A stretch of DNA of 64,000 nucleotides. It comes from Trichomonas vaginalis G3. Lineage: Eukaryota; Parabasalia; Trichomonadida; Trichomonadidae. The position numbers were made by a program, and so were the translations under genes. The stretch lies in contig NC_067203.1 of the NCBI RefSeq assembly GCF_026262505.1, positions 23,045,411 to 23,109,410 on the forward strand, given 5' to 3'. Under the pieces are notes generated by a model. The model had not been told where the DNA came from and made no database searches. It saw only the letters and a program-made list of their open reading frames with translations. Below are positions 32,308-42,547 of the stretch, one piece after another (the first letter of the stretch is position 1; each line of letters begins with the position of its first letter).

Positions 32308-35300
32308 TTAAAGTTCCAAAACAGTATCAGTAATTCTAACTTTGAGTTGAGTAGCAACTTTCATTTGGATCTTCTTTGTCTTAGGCATATGGTATTCCTG
32401 CATGAAGTATACATTGTTTCCGCCTGTTCTTTCATCATGATCCTTTCCGTAAGTTCTTTTCAGTCTGTATTCAACTCTTTCCAACTGTCTGATCTTTCCC
32501 ATCATTCCTCTTGTCATTCTTGTTGTTGATCCTTTCTTCTTATTCATGTTCAAGTCATTCTCCAAGTCAGCTTCCTTCTTTATATCATTAGATGTTGCGC
32601 AACACTTTGGACATGATGTATGTAATCCGCATTGAGGATTTGCGTGGAAACAATGTCCGCATTTATAAATTCTCATTCCAATTCCTCCGGCGCCAGTAAT
32701 TGGCTGTCCGCAAGCAGCGCAAACAACTTCGAAAGCTGTATTCGCTTGGGAAGACATGAAACCAATGCCCTGTCTCAAACTCTTGCAGTCGACAATGAGC
32801 ATGTCTTCGACATTGTTTGAAAGAACGTTTTGATAATTCAAGTATCTAAAAACGCTCTCGAAAATTAATCTGTTTTGATCAGTGTTCAAAAACTGGAAAT
32901 CATTTGATAAAATGTCCAAAGCCAATTCAGGAGTTGATCTCGCGATGATCTGTACAATGAAGTAGCTGAAGAATAAAGAGATTCCTTGGCTTAATGACCT
33001 GTATTTCTCTTTCTGGCTGAGATACATCGGCAACTTAAATCCGAGGAACAAATTCTTCCAAATTTGATCCAAAGCAGCTCCTTGTCTTGGAGATTTCGCG
33101 AGTAACTGGAATGCCATGTCCAAATTGGCCAATGCCTTCTTTAACTTGGGTTCAGAAGGAACTCTATCAATTGATTTAATATTCATCTCTTTTCCACACT
33201 CTTTTTCCATCGTGATAAACAATTCTCTCTCGATTTCTTTCCCGAGTAATTCAATCGCGTGAGGAATATCAGTGTGAAGAGAATAAATGTGGATACAAGC
33301 ATCGACAACATGGTTTTCTATGCAGATATCCAAATAAGAAGACTTTCCTTTGTTGAACTCTTCTTCGTTCTCCATAATTACGCCTTCTTTCAACAAACTG
33401 AGTGCGTTTTCTTTCTCGTAAATACAGACAGACTTGAAATAAACAGATTGGATTTGTGGATCACTGAATATTTCTCTGAAGATCTGGTATTTGTCTTTTA
33501 GTTTAGCAACAGCACTTAAGTATTTGTAGACAACAACATCAGGTTTATTACATTTGTTTGATATGATATTCCTGTGTATTTCTTTCCAGTTCTCTTTCTG
33601 TGTCAATAATTCAACACTTTGTATGTTATCAATTAATATCAATGCTCTGAAGATTTCTTCACTGAAAACAGCTTCAGACATTGCTTGTTTGTTTGAGGAT
33701 TTGATGAACTCATTGATGGTATTGAAGACTTTCTTTCTATTGTCAGTGGACATGATATATGCTTCAATGATTTTCTTGCATTTTTCTGTGGTCATTTTCG
33801 CGTTCTTTACGTCTTCAATTCCTGAGTAAGCGTTGTTTGAATAAACTTTAAGAACAATGTCAATGAAACCACATCTTATGCAGTGAGGAATGAGAATAGA
33901 ATCAACGGAATCGATGTTGATAATATCCCTGTAATTCGCTGACAATGTTCTCAACAATGTTTGTCTGGCATCGACATTTCCTTGGCTTGAGAAAATCCAG
34001 CGAACTAACATCTGTACAACGCAAAGAGGGAATGTTCTGACGTGGTCTGCTGTGTAACTCGCGATGTTATCTAAGATAGGACTGACGTATTTGTACTCGC
34101 AATCACTGAGAACGAGAATTGTCTGAGAAACAATGAGTTCTGGAGTTAAATTGCTTCCATCTCTGAATCTGACAATTCCAAATCCAATGATCAACATGAT
34201 GATGTCACACATCTTTGAATCAGGTCTTTCTATCAATGGCTGGAGTCTGGAACACCTCTTCTCTTGCTTGCCTGGAACAGGGAGAGGTGTGTAAAGCCAA
34301 GCAATGATTAGTTTGATGTTCTTGGAGTCGAATTCGGAAGGATTCTCAATGAAAGCTTTGTAAATGAATTCGTAAAGTTTGTTTGCTTTCTGGAGATATG
34401 TACAGATTGCAATGACATCGTTGTAGCAGGAAACCCAGAGATATGAAAGTGTCTCCGCGTAATGGTTCTCTCTGGAATATTGGTAGATGTCGTAAGAAAG
34501 GTTTTTGACCATTTCGTATTGAGTTGCAAGTGTTTTTTGTGGAAATTGAGGTCCATTTTCTTCATAAAGTAATCTTTTGGCTTCTGTTATTATTGGATCT
34601 TCTTTTTCTTCCTCTTCCTCCTCTTCTTCATAATCTTCTTCTTCTTTTGATTCTTCTTTTTGTTGTTCTTGTTCTTCATTTTCTTGTTCTGATGATTTAG
34701 AAACTGGATCTTCTACAATAAATACTGATGGTTTGTTCTCTTCTTGTTTTTGCATTGTTTCTTCCTCTTCTTCCGGTGGAGGTTCTAATTCAATTGTTTT
34801 TTCTTCTTCTGACTCTATTTGTTTTTGTTCATTTTCTGTTTGTTTTTCTTCTGTTTCTGGTTGTGGAGGTTCAGGAATTTCTACTTGAGCATCAATGTCT
34901 ATTTCAGGAACAACAATTTCATCTTCTTCTTTAGGAGGAACTTCGATATTTGCAAAAATGTCTCCATTTTCTTCAGTTTTCTCTTCTTCTTTTGGTTTTT
35001 CTGGAATTTCTTCTTGTTTTTGTTCTGTTTCTTCTTGTTTTTGTTCTGTTTCTTCTTGTTTTTGTTCTTCTGCATTTGGAGGAATTTCTTCTTTTGGTTT
35101 CTCTTGTTCGGATTCTTCTTCAGATGAAGAGTAATACTCTGGTCCACTTGAATAATTCGGATTTTCTTGATCAATTTTGATTTCTCTTGTTTGAACAATT
35201 TCATTCTTTGGCTCTATTTCATTAGTTTCTTCTTTTGGTTCTGATTCTTCATGTTTCTCTTCTTCTTCAACATTTTGTTCATTTTCTGCTGGTTTTTCTT

Positions 35301-37818
35301 CTTCTTTAACTGATTCTTCTTCTTTTGGTTTCTCTTCTTTCTTTGACTCTTCTTCTGTCTGAGGTTCTTTCTCATGTTTCTCTTCTTCAACAGATTCTTC
35401 TTCTTGTTTTTGTGTCTCCTCAGCTTTTTCTTCTTCTATTGGTTTCTCTTCAGTTTCTTGTGGTTTTTCTTGATTCTCTTCTTTAACTGATTCTTCTTCT
35501 TTGGGTTTTTCTTCAGTTTGTTCTGATGGTTTTTCTTCATCTTTTGGTTGGTCAGTTTCTTCAGTTTCCTCTTTTGGTTTCTCTTCTACTACTTCAGTTT
35601 CCTTTGGAGGTTCTTCTGATGGTTTCTCTTCTTGTTTTGGTTGATCAACTACTTCAGTTTCTTGTTTAGTTGAATCTTCCTTTGGTTCTTCAACTTTTTC
35701 TTCTGATTCCTTTGGTTTTTCCTCTGTTTCTTCTTTTGGTTTTTCTTCTTCAGTCTTTTGTTCAGTTTCTTTTTGAGGTTCTTCCTTTGGTTTCTCTTCT
35801 GTTTCTTTAGGTTTTTCTTTAGTTGACTGTTCCAATTTGATTGAAGATTCAGAGTAGTAATCAGTTGAGTAGTAACCATCACTGTCATCAGTTATATCTT
35901 GCTTTCCTGAATTCAACATTTGCTTTGGCTTTGCTTGTTCTTCTTCAACAATTTCTTTGTTTTCATTTTCTTCAACAATTTCTTTGTTTTCTTCAACAAT
36001 TTCTTTTGGTTTTTCTTCTGTTTCTTTTGGAAGTCCTTCTGTTTTTTCTTTGTTTTCCTCAACAAATTCTTTGTTTTCATTTTCTTCAACAGTCTCTTTT
36101 GGTTTCTCTTCTGTTACTTTGTTATCATTTTGTTCAAGAACTAATTTGCTCTGAGACATGATTGACTCAGCTTCATCTTTTGCTTTGGAAATTTCTTCTT
36201 TTGTGATCTTTTTCTCTGGTTCATCACCTTTGATGTTCTTTCCAATGATTGATGCAGTGATTCCGCTCTTTATCATGTCCAAAAATGATCCTTTGTTGAA
36301 TGTATTCGATGGTTCAATACTTCTCTGCTTTGTTTCAACATTTTTAGGTTCAATCAGTTTGATTTTCTGGTCAATTGCTTCTTTGTTAGCAATGTCAAGG
36401 AAATCTTTGATGGATTCGAAGTTCTGGATGGATTTTCCTGCCAATGTGATGATTTCTGGGAAAATATATTTATAATAAAAATCTAATCGGTCGTATCCCT
36501 TGTAGAGATCCTTTGTAGCCTTGCCAGTGATGAAGCGATTCATGTCCAGCTTGGAAGCAGTCTTGAAAATGCTGATTTGCTCTTCAACGGACCTTTGTAT
36601 TTCTAATTGGTCGTCTCCTGGGTAAATGTTCTCAATGGACTCCTTCAACGCGGCTTCTAGGAATGGAAGAACTTCTTCCTGGACGGCTGTGCACCTTTCA
36701 CGGGTGGAAATCGGAACATCGAAATATTGGATGTTACTTCCTTTGTAGACATTAATCGCGATGTTAAATATCTCATCGTATTGACGTTTGTCGCCATGGA
36801 AATGTATTAATTGCTTCCAACTGATGAATTTAAGACGATATAAAATTTTTGTGCTCATAAAGTAAAGTGTTTGGTTCTGTACGAAGCGTAAGAATGTTTC
36901 ATTCAATGCTAAGTTGATTTCGTTGTTCTGAATGAGGCGTAGAGGATGTCCGAGCTTATTTAAAATTAATATCGAAGAATTCACATGATTCTTAAATACA
37001 ACAGCGGCAATTCCTCCTCTGAACAGGAATGCATCCGTAATCTCTTGATCAAAATCACGATTGTAGCGAGCTTGGTTTTGATAATTTTTTCCAAGCATGT
37101 TGTCACCATTTAATGAGAATTCGTAAAGCCAAATAGTGGTTTTACTGTAAATTATGAATGTAACAACTTCGAAATTATTAATTGCACGTAATCTAAACGA
37201 ATTTTGGCTTGCCTGGCCATAAGGATCGAGCAAAGTGATCTTCTTGGTTTCTGTAAATAATGTGCACCTCGAGTTTTCGACTAAAATGAAGAAAGAACGA
37301 AGTTTATTTGTGCAATAAATATCCGAAACACTGATATTCTTGGTTTCAGATAGTAATACGGCTTGTGTGCTTGATAGCGATGGTCTTAATTCAAGTTGGT
37401 AATAAGTATCTTCTGTAATTAAGAAAAATGATGATGAATCTTCGGAAAATACGATTGATTTGATGACTTTATCGGAATTCACTTTGTTATTTATGATTCT
37501 CATGCCTAACTTTGTATCATAGATCACGTATTTTCCTTTTTGATAGCCAATAATTAAGTGTAATCCATTTGGTGAAACAGCAAGTGCAGATGGATTATCA
37601 TCGAGTTTATCTTTGGTTACAAATGGAGAAAATACACGTGGATGATACTCTGATTTCATTGGTTTCGCTTGTTCTGTTAAGATATAAATCGCATCTTTGC
37701 ACAAAGATATGCCTTTCAGATTACTTTCAAATAGATAATGTGATTCGAACTTAAAATCATGAACAATGGACATGTTCAAGTAGGAAATGTTGATATCCTG
37801 CTTGACTCCCTCACTCAT
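32308..37818 (-). CDS. Vps8-like vesicle-tethering (CORVET-type) protein with acidic insert
   Basis: 1836 residues. The N-terminal 380 residues have WD40/beta-propeller-like strands (ALAVSPNGLHLIIGYQKGKYVIYDTKLGMRI). Residues about 570-1110 are a Glu/Lys/Pro low-complexity insert made of EEKPKEE-type units. Residues about 1120-1690 are helical, like the clathrin-repeat solenoid of HOPS/CORVET core subunits. A RING-type zinc domain follows near 1700-1745 (CAACGQ ... KCGHCFHANPQCGLHTSCPKC). Propeller, solenoid and C-terminal RING is the order found in Vps8 (also Vps41, Vps11, Vps18), which tethers endosomal vesicles through Rab5-type GTPases. Vps8 is the best guess on length and on the solenoid part, but the paralogue is not certain. 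The insert makes the protein about 400 residues longer than usual. The opposite-strand ORFs over it are artefacts. Confidence 0.7.
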   Translation of the reverse strand: MSEGVKQDINISYLNMSIVHDFKFESHYLFESNLKGISLCKDAIYILTEQAKPMKSEYHPRVFSPFVTKDKLDDNPSALAVSPNGLHLIIGYQKGKYVIYDTKLGMRIINNKVNSDKVIKSIVFSEDSSSFFLITEDTYYQLELRPSLSSTQAVLLSETKNISVSDIYCTNKLRSFFILVENSRCTLFTETKKITLLDPYGQASQNSFRLRAINNFEVVTFIIYSKTTIWLYEFSLNGDNMLGKNYQNQARYNRDFDQEITDAFLFRGGIAAVVFKNHVNSSILILNKLGHPLRLIQNNEINLALNETFLRFVQNQTLYFMSTKILYRLKFISWKQLIHFHGDKRQYDEIFNIAINVYKGSNIQYFDVPISTRERCTAVQEEVLPFLEAALKESIENIYPGDDQLEIQRSVEEQISIFKTASKLDMNRFITGKATKDLYKGYDRLDFYYKYIFPEIITLAGKSIQNFESIKDFLDIANKEAIDQKIKLIEPKNVETKQRSIEPSNTFNKGSFLDMIKSGITASIIGKNIKGDEPEKKITKEEISKAKDEAESIMSQSKLVLEQNDNKVTEEKPKETVEENENKEFVEENKEKTEGLPKETEEKPKEIVEENKEIVEENENKEIVEEEQAKPKQMLNSGKQDITDDSDGYYSTDYYSESSIKLEQSTKEKPKETEEKPKEEPQKETEQKTEEEKPKEETEEKPKESEEKVEEPKEDSTKQETEVVDQPKQEEKPSEEPPKETEVVEEKPKEETEETDQPKDEEKPSEQTEEKPKEEESVKEENQEKPQETEEKPIEEEKAEETQKQEEESVEEEKHEKEPQTEEESKKEEKPKEEESVKEEEKPAENEQNVEEEEKHEESEPKEETNEIEPKNEIVQTREIKIDQENPNYSSGPEYYSSSEEESEQEKPKEEIPPNAEEQKQEETEQKQEETEQKQEEIPEKPKEEEKTEENGDIFANIEVPPKEEDEIVVPEIDIDAQVEIPEPPQPETEEKQTENEQKQIESEEEKTIELEPPPEEEEETMQKQEENKPSVFIVEDPVSKSSEQENEEQEQQKEESKEEEDYEEEEEEEEKEDPIITEAKRLLYEENGPQFPQKTLATQYEMVKNLSYDIYQYSRENHYAETLSYLWVSCYNDVIAICTYLQKANKLYEFIYKAFIENPSEFDSKNIKLIIAWLYTPLPVPGKQEKRCSRLQPLIERPDSKMCDIIMLIIGFGIVRFRDGSNLTPELIVSQTILVLSDCEYKYVSPILDNIASYTADHVRTFPLCVVQMLVRWIFSSQGNVDARQTLLRTLSANYRDIINIDSVDSILIPHCIRCGFIDIVLKVYSNNAYSGIEDVKNAKMTTEKCKKIIEAYIMSTDNRKKVFNTINEFIKSSNKQAMSEAVFSEEIFRALILIDNIQSVELLTQKENWKEIHRNIISNKCNKPDVVVYKYLSAVAKLKDKYQIFREIFSDPQIQSVYFKSVCIYEKENALSLLKEGVIMENEEEFNKGKSSYLDICIENHVVDACIHIYSLHTDIPHAIELLGKEIERELFITMEKECGKEMNIKSIDRVPSEPKLKKALANLDMAFQLLAKSPRQGAALDQIWKNLFLGFKLPMYLSQKEKYRSLSQGISLFFSYFIVQIIARSTPELALDILSNDFQFLNTDQNRLIFESVFRYLNYQNVLSNNVEDMLIVDCKSLRQGIGFMSSQANTAFEVVCAACGQPITGAGGIGMRIYKCGHCFHANPQCGLHTSCPKCCATSNDIKKEADLENDLNMNKKKGSTTRMTRGMMGKIRQLERVEYRLKRTYGKDHDERTGGNNVYFMQEYHMPKTKKIQMKVATQLKVRITDTVLEL

Positions 37819-38778
37819 GAGTTATCTTTGATACGATATCGTCTTTCAAAATTTCACATGATACGGTGGAAATCACTTGAATTTGGATATGAATATGTTT
37901 TTGTAGTACTAGAACTGTATGAAACTAGATGAAATTATTCGCATTTCGTTGAAAAAATTATTATTTTCATATCGATCTACAAAAATTTTGTGTTATAGAA
38001 GTGATTTTTATGCTCCTCTTGTATTTAAACTAAGGTTACACTATTTAGTATTATAATAAACTCTAATATTAACTGTGAAATTTCGATTTTTTAATAAAAA
38101 AATCCAAAAAAATTTCAAAATCTGAATTTCAAATATAAAAAATGTTGAAATGAATATGAATTTTATAATTTTCGAAAAAATTTGGAAAACTAGCACTTCA
38201 CAAAGACACATCAAACAGCTTCCTTTCACTATTTTTCATCATAAATCCCATTAATTCTTAGAATTCTTAATAAAAAAAGAATTTTTCTCTTCAAAAAGCC
38301 CTCTTTATCAATACAAACAAGATGCCTTTAGTATTTAAAAAGATATTCCGAAAGATTAGCCATTAATTCTAATATTTACTCAATAATAAAAACTTATCTC
38401 ACTAATTTCAAGTTATCTATTCGTTACATCAGTATAAAAGAAAACAGTTTGTACAATGACTCCATGAGAAAGTATAAGAAACTGAGTTTACATCTAATTT
38501 CGACAATATTGACATTGAATTTTTTATTCATAATAGTCATTTGATACAAGTAGACCAGAACAATTGATACCAATATTCTTGGCAGTTGGCGATGGCTACT
38601 TACATAATAGGTAATATCAAAATTTGATTTACCAAGATTCGCGTGAAAACTATTGAGTTAATTCATTCGATCCTATCATTTACTTTAATTACATTACTTA
38701 TTATTAAAAAAACAAACAAATATTTGAATAGTTAATAATCTTTTACTTTTTGTTACAGATATTAATGAAATAGATCCT
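37819..38778. other. AT-rich intergenic stretch, nothing recognised
   Basis: It holds the upstream region of the Vps8-like gene and the 3' flank of the epimerase gene. No coding frame with protein-like composition. Confidence 0.5.
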
Positions 38779-39801
38779 TTATGCTCTGTAGCCGTTTGGA
38801 TTATGGGACTGCCAGTTCCATGAATCGCGAACCATATCTTCGATTGTCTTTGTAGCAGTCCATCCAAGGACTTCCTTAGCGTATGATGGGTCAGCAACGA
38901 CTGTTGGAAGGTCACCTGGTCTGCGGTCGACGATCTTGTATGGGATTTCGATTCCATTAACCTTTTCGAAGGCATGGACGAGTTCAAGGACGGAGCAGCC
39001 ATTGCCTGTGCCAAGGTTAACGATGAGTGGTTTGCTGCCTGGATGAGCGTTCAAGTAATCCAAAGCCTTGACGTGGCCGATGGCAAGATCGACAACGTGG
39101 AGGTAATCTCTGACACCAGTGCCATCGCGTGTTGGGTAATCGTTACCGAAAACGTTTAAGTGTGGGCGCTTTCTGACAGCGACTTGGGAAATGTATGGCA
39201 TTAAATTGTTTGGAATACCGCTTGAGTCTTCACCAATCATGCCTGACTCGTGAGCACCTACTGGGTTGAAGTATCTAAGGAGAACGATCTGCATCTTGTT
39301 ATCGGCAACGTAGCAGTCTTGGAGAATTCTCTCGATGAAGTACTTGGATGTGCCGTATGGGTTTGTTGTGCCACCAACTGGGAAATCTTCCTTGATAAGT
39401 GGGGCATTTGGATTGCCGTAAACTGTAGCGGAACTTGAGAAGATGATCTTCTTGCAGTTGTATTCGCGCATAACATCAAGAAGAACGAGTGTTCCGTTGA
39501 CGTTGTTGTCGTAGTATTCGATTGGCTTGACAACAGATTCACCGACAGCCTTTAAGCCAGCGAAATGGATAACTGAGTCTGGCTTGTACTGTTCGAAGCA
39601 GGCCTTTAAGGCAGCTCTGTCTCTGATGTCGCCCTTAACGAACTTGACGTCCTTGTTGATGAGCTTTGAAACTCTCTTCAATGATTCGTCGCATGAGTTG
39701 CTGAGGTTGTCGAAGACAACAAAGTCATATCCAACCTTGGAAAGTTCAATTAACGTGTGGCTTCCAATGTAGCCTGCACCGCCGGTGATGAGGATTGTCA
39801 T
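38779..39801 (-). CDS. galE: UDP-glucose 4-epimerase
   Basis: 340 residues, full length for the family. The NAD-binding glycine motif GGAGYIGS is at residues 7-14, the catalytic Ser/Thr region FSSSATVYG at about 120-128, and the catalytic YxxxK (YGTSK) at about 148-152. The substrate-binding LRYFNPVGAH and the C-terminal GDLPTVVADPS.A...LGW are also present. The enzyme interconverts UDP-glucose and UDP-galactose in the Leloir pathway and supplies UDP-galactose for the surface glycoconjugates that trichomonads make in quantity. It has no targeting sequence, so it should be cytosolic. Codons are GC-rich and host-like. The start is the only ATG before the Rossmann motif, with TTTTTTCA directly upstream. 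Confidence 0.97.
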   Translation of the reverse strand: MTILITGGAGYIGSHTLIELSKVGYDFVVFDNLSNSCDESLKRVSKLINKDVKFVKGDIRDRAALKACFEQYKPDSVIHFAGLKAVGESVVKPIEYYDNNVNGTLVLLDVMREYNCKKIIFSSSATVYGNPNAPLIKEDFPVGGTTNPYGTSKYFIERILQDCYVADNKMQIVLLRYFNPVGAHESGMIGEDSSGIPNNLMPYISQVAVRKRPHLNVFGNDYPTRDGTGVRDYLHVVDLAIGHVKALDYLNAHPGSKPLIVNLGTGNGCSVLELVHAFEKVNGIEIPYKIVDRRPGDLPTVVADPSYAKEVLGWTATKTIEDMVRDSWNWQSHNPNGYRA

Positions 39802-40440
39802 TGAAAAAAATTATCCTTTTTTCTGAAGAAATTAAAATTGAGACCAGATAGGTGTTCAATTCATCTTTTTCATTGTTATAGACCGAAAATAGATTTTTTC
39901 GGTTTTCTCTTCAAATAATTGAAAGAATGATACTATTATAGGTTTATTATATTATATAGCATATAATCATGCTATAGCCGAAAATTATAAGTTTTGAGAA
40001 GATTGAATATAACACAAATAAATTTGAATGTAAGTTAAATTGCTTGTTGTTTTTAATAGCTATTTAATGGGAAATCCAATATTGCAAAATTCAAATTGAA
40101 TGATTGAAAGAACAGAAAAAGTCATTCTTTTCAATTTCGAATATGTTTCATTGTATTTATAATTATATGGCAAATAAGATATTTAAACTTGATTTTTGAA
40201 GGAAAATTCACAAAATTGAATAAATTCAAATAATTTTTATTCAAAAATAAACTAGTTATTTGAGTTTAATACTAATTATCTATTCAAACTACAAAGTTTG
40301 TAATTTAAAATATTTTGTGAGATCAGATTGAATTAATTCAAGGTTCTTTTCAATTAATATTAATGACCATATTACGCATTTTCGAACATTCTAAACCAAA
40401 TATATAAAAATTGGAGACGAATGTTAAATTTGCTAGACAT
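39802..40440. other. AT-rich intergenic stretch, nothing recognised
   Basis: Upstream of the epimerase gene and ahead of the tandem array. No feature supported. Confidence 0.5.
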
Positions 40441-40905
40441 GGGGGAGTTGTCTGCAAAGTTTTAGCTCTTATCTCTAACAAAAAATTAATTTTTAAAAAA
40501 ATGACCGAATACGTTTCACAGCGAGAAAAAAATAAAAGGCAAGATAGAATTTTCTAGACATAAAGAAGTTGTTTACCGAGTTTTAGCTCTTATCTCTAAC
40601 AAAAAATTAATTTTTAAAAAAATGACCGAATACGTTTCACAGCGAGAAAAAAATAAAAGGCAAGATAGAATTTTCTAGACATAAAGAAGTTGTTTACCGA
40701 GTTTTAGCTCTTATCTCTAACAAAAAATTAATTTTTAAAAAAATGACCGAATACGTTTCACAGCGAGAAAAAAATAAAAGGCAAGATAGAATTTTCTAGA
40801 CATAAAGAAGTTGTTTACCGAGTTTTAGCTCTTATCTCTAACAAAAAATTAATTTTTAAAAAAATGACCGAATACGTTTCACAGCGAGAAAAAAATAAAA
40901 CTGTA
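40441..40905. repeat. Tandem array, four copies of a 121-bp unit
   Basis: ATGACCGAATACGTTTCACA recurs at 40501, 40622, 40743 and 40864. Copies 2-4 look identical and the first is slightly diverged (GGGGAGTTGTCTGC in place of AAGAAGTTGTTTAC). It lies about 170 bp upstream of the integrase gene. Confidence 0.95.
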
Positions 40906-41077
40906 CACTGATTTTAATTTTCATTTCCAGTCACTTTACTTATTATTTTTTATTTTTTTTCATTTTAATTATAAATTATTTCATAATACGTTTATTTACG
41001 TTACCATTTTCTTTATTCTTTTGAATTCCATATTAGACACTTATAGAATATTTTGATTGTTAACGTACTTCATTAGA

Positions 41078-41884
41078 ATGAATCCTTACAAAGGGTATGT
41101 CGATCGAATTTACCTAATTGGTATTTCCAATCAGATTGAAGAAGGTAAAATGACATGGGAAGAAGCTTGCACCCATGTTCCCATCGCCCCAACCCTTCAA
41201 TCAAATGATTTCAAATATTTAGATGTTTCAAAATCTTTTTTACAAAATCAATTTAGCTTACAGAATATCCCATTGCCTAAAGGCAAGAAAGGTCGTAGGG
41301 TCAATCCCTACGACCAAATCAAAGCTCTTGCTGTGATACATGACCACTGGGCCTTTCCCTGTGGTCAAACAAAACAATGGAAACGTTTGAAATTACAACA
41401 AATTGATGTATCTTATAGAGAAGTACGCAGATACTTCAAAGAAAATCATTTCACCAAGACGCGATTAGAGCATGCCGGGCCAGAAACAGCAGTAAGATAT
41501 TGGGCGCTTTCACCCAATCTTATCTGGCACGCAGATGTTCATTATTTTAGGGGTGTTCGTGGCCAGTATATTTATGGCATAATCGACGATTTTAGCCGCA
41601 AAGTCCTAGCGTGTATACAAATACCAGATATGCTGGCAGCGACGGCAGCGAACGTTGCGGCTTCCGCCTTCATTGAATTTGGCGCCCCTTATTGTTTCTG
41701 GACCGACAACGGTTCAGAAAATAGGGGCGCCTTTCAAGATCTACTTGATCTTTGGGGCGTCCAATGGCGGCATACAGACTCTCATTCTCCCTACCAAAAT
41801 GGGAAGATTGAGAGATTCTGGCCGACATTGGAGCGCTGCCAAAGCATTCAGGCTATTCCTGCCTTTATTTGGGAGTACAATAAT
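41078..41884 (+). pseudogene. rve-type DDE integrase, 5' part, split by the Maverick
   Basis: The start is the ATG at 41078, with a TCATT initiator about 8 bp upstream; the frame also opens further upstream, without ATG. The protein has a charged N-terminal helical region, then a retroviral-integrase-type core: HADVHYF (first Asp), WTDNGSEN (second Asp) and QNGKIERFW (Glu), with 34 residues between the second Asp and the Glu. The frame runs into the Maverick terminus and stops there at 41888-41890. The missing C-terminal part lies at 63438-63605. It is unlike the Maverick's own integrase at 50097, so it represents a different transposon family (IS3-like or Ginger-like eukaryotic elements are candidates). 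All three catalytic residues are present, so the gene could have been active before the insertion. Confidence 0.8.
41880..41884. repeat. Target-site duplication of the Maverick, left copy (ATAAT)
   Basis: ATAAT directly precedes the terminal AG at 41885 and is repeated at 63433-63437 directly after the right terminus. The reading frame of the split integrase is preserved if one copy is removed. Confidence 0.8.
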
Positions 41885-42547
41885 AGTTAGTATACAAGTC
41901 TTGGGTATGGTGGCACTGCGTTCCACCTTACCCAATACTTGTGAATTTGACACTTTACAAAACCATTAACGTATATTTTACAACATGAACGCAAAAACTA
42001 ACTTAACCTTAAATATTTACAAAGCCGCCAACAATTTCACCTCACTATCGTTCTCACTAACAACTTCACTAATGTTCTCATAAATTTTCCTCAATATCTT
42101 CATCATCAGTGTTAACCCTATTGTAGTCATACTTGAAGCCATAAACTTTCTCTAACTTCTTAACGTACAATTTACATAACTTACCTTCGTCATCGTATGG
42201 TTTAATGATATAACTATTTCTATCTTTATAAACAGTCAATGAAAAGTCAACTGGTCTCGGATGTATTTGAAAGAACATGTTATGCTCAGGAAGGAAGAAT
42301 AAATGTTTAAATGTATGTTTGTTATATGTTTTGATTTGTATGAGTTGCTTTTGTTCTGTCATTACATCCAAATAAAATAAAAATAATTTTAAAAAATAAA
42401 ATAAAAAATAAATGATCTCACCACCCTCACACGTATGAAAACATAGCACAAAAATAAATTTAGGTGAAGTGGTGAGATCTAACCCGATTTCTAACCCGAT
42501 TTCTAACCTCATTTCTACCCTGTTGAATTCATTGCTTTATAACTCTC
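41885..42547. repeat. Left terminal inverted repeat, 663 bp
   Basis: Inverse of 62770-63432. By eye only one or two differences appear, in the GGTTAGAAAT repeat near 42500. It contains the complete gene 42078-42362 and the last codons of the gene at 42529. Confidence 0.93.
42078..42362 (-). CDS. Terminal-repeat-encoded 94-residue protein, left copy
   Basis: I chose the ATG at 42360-42362 (MTEQKQLIQIK) because it follows a T-rich ATTTTATTTGGATGTA leader like those before other genes of this element. The longer frame upstream to 42512 codes for repetitive and hydrophobic sequence that looks like translated repeat. The protein is small, with a basic/aromatic N-terminal half, a motif IIKPYDDEGKLCKLYVKKLEKVYG and an acidic tail (DDEDIEENL). 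No known family recognised. An identical protein is encoded in the right terminal repeat, reading inwards to outwards at both ends, so the element carries two copies pointing toward its tips. Confidence 0.7.
   Translation of the reverse strand: MTEQKQLIQIKTYNKHTFKHLFFLPEHNMFFQIHPRPVDFSLTVYKDRNSYIIKPYDDEGKLCKLYVKKLEKVYGFKYDYNRVNTDDEDIEENL

Noticed and set aside
34308-36475. Many plus-strand ORFs opposite the Vps8-like gene
   Set aside because: Antisense of GAA/AAA-rich low-complexity codons, which avoids stops in all frames; same for those opposite 13221-15713.
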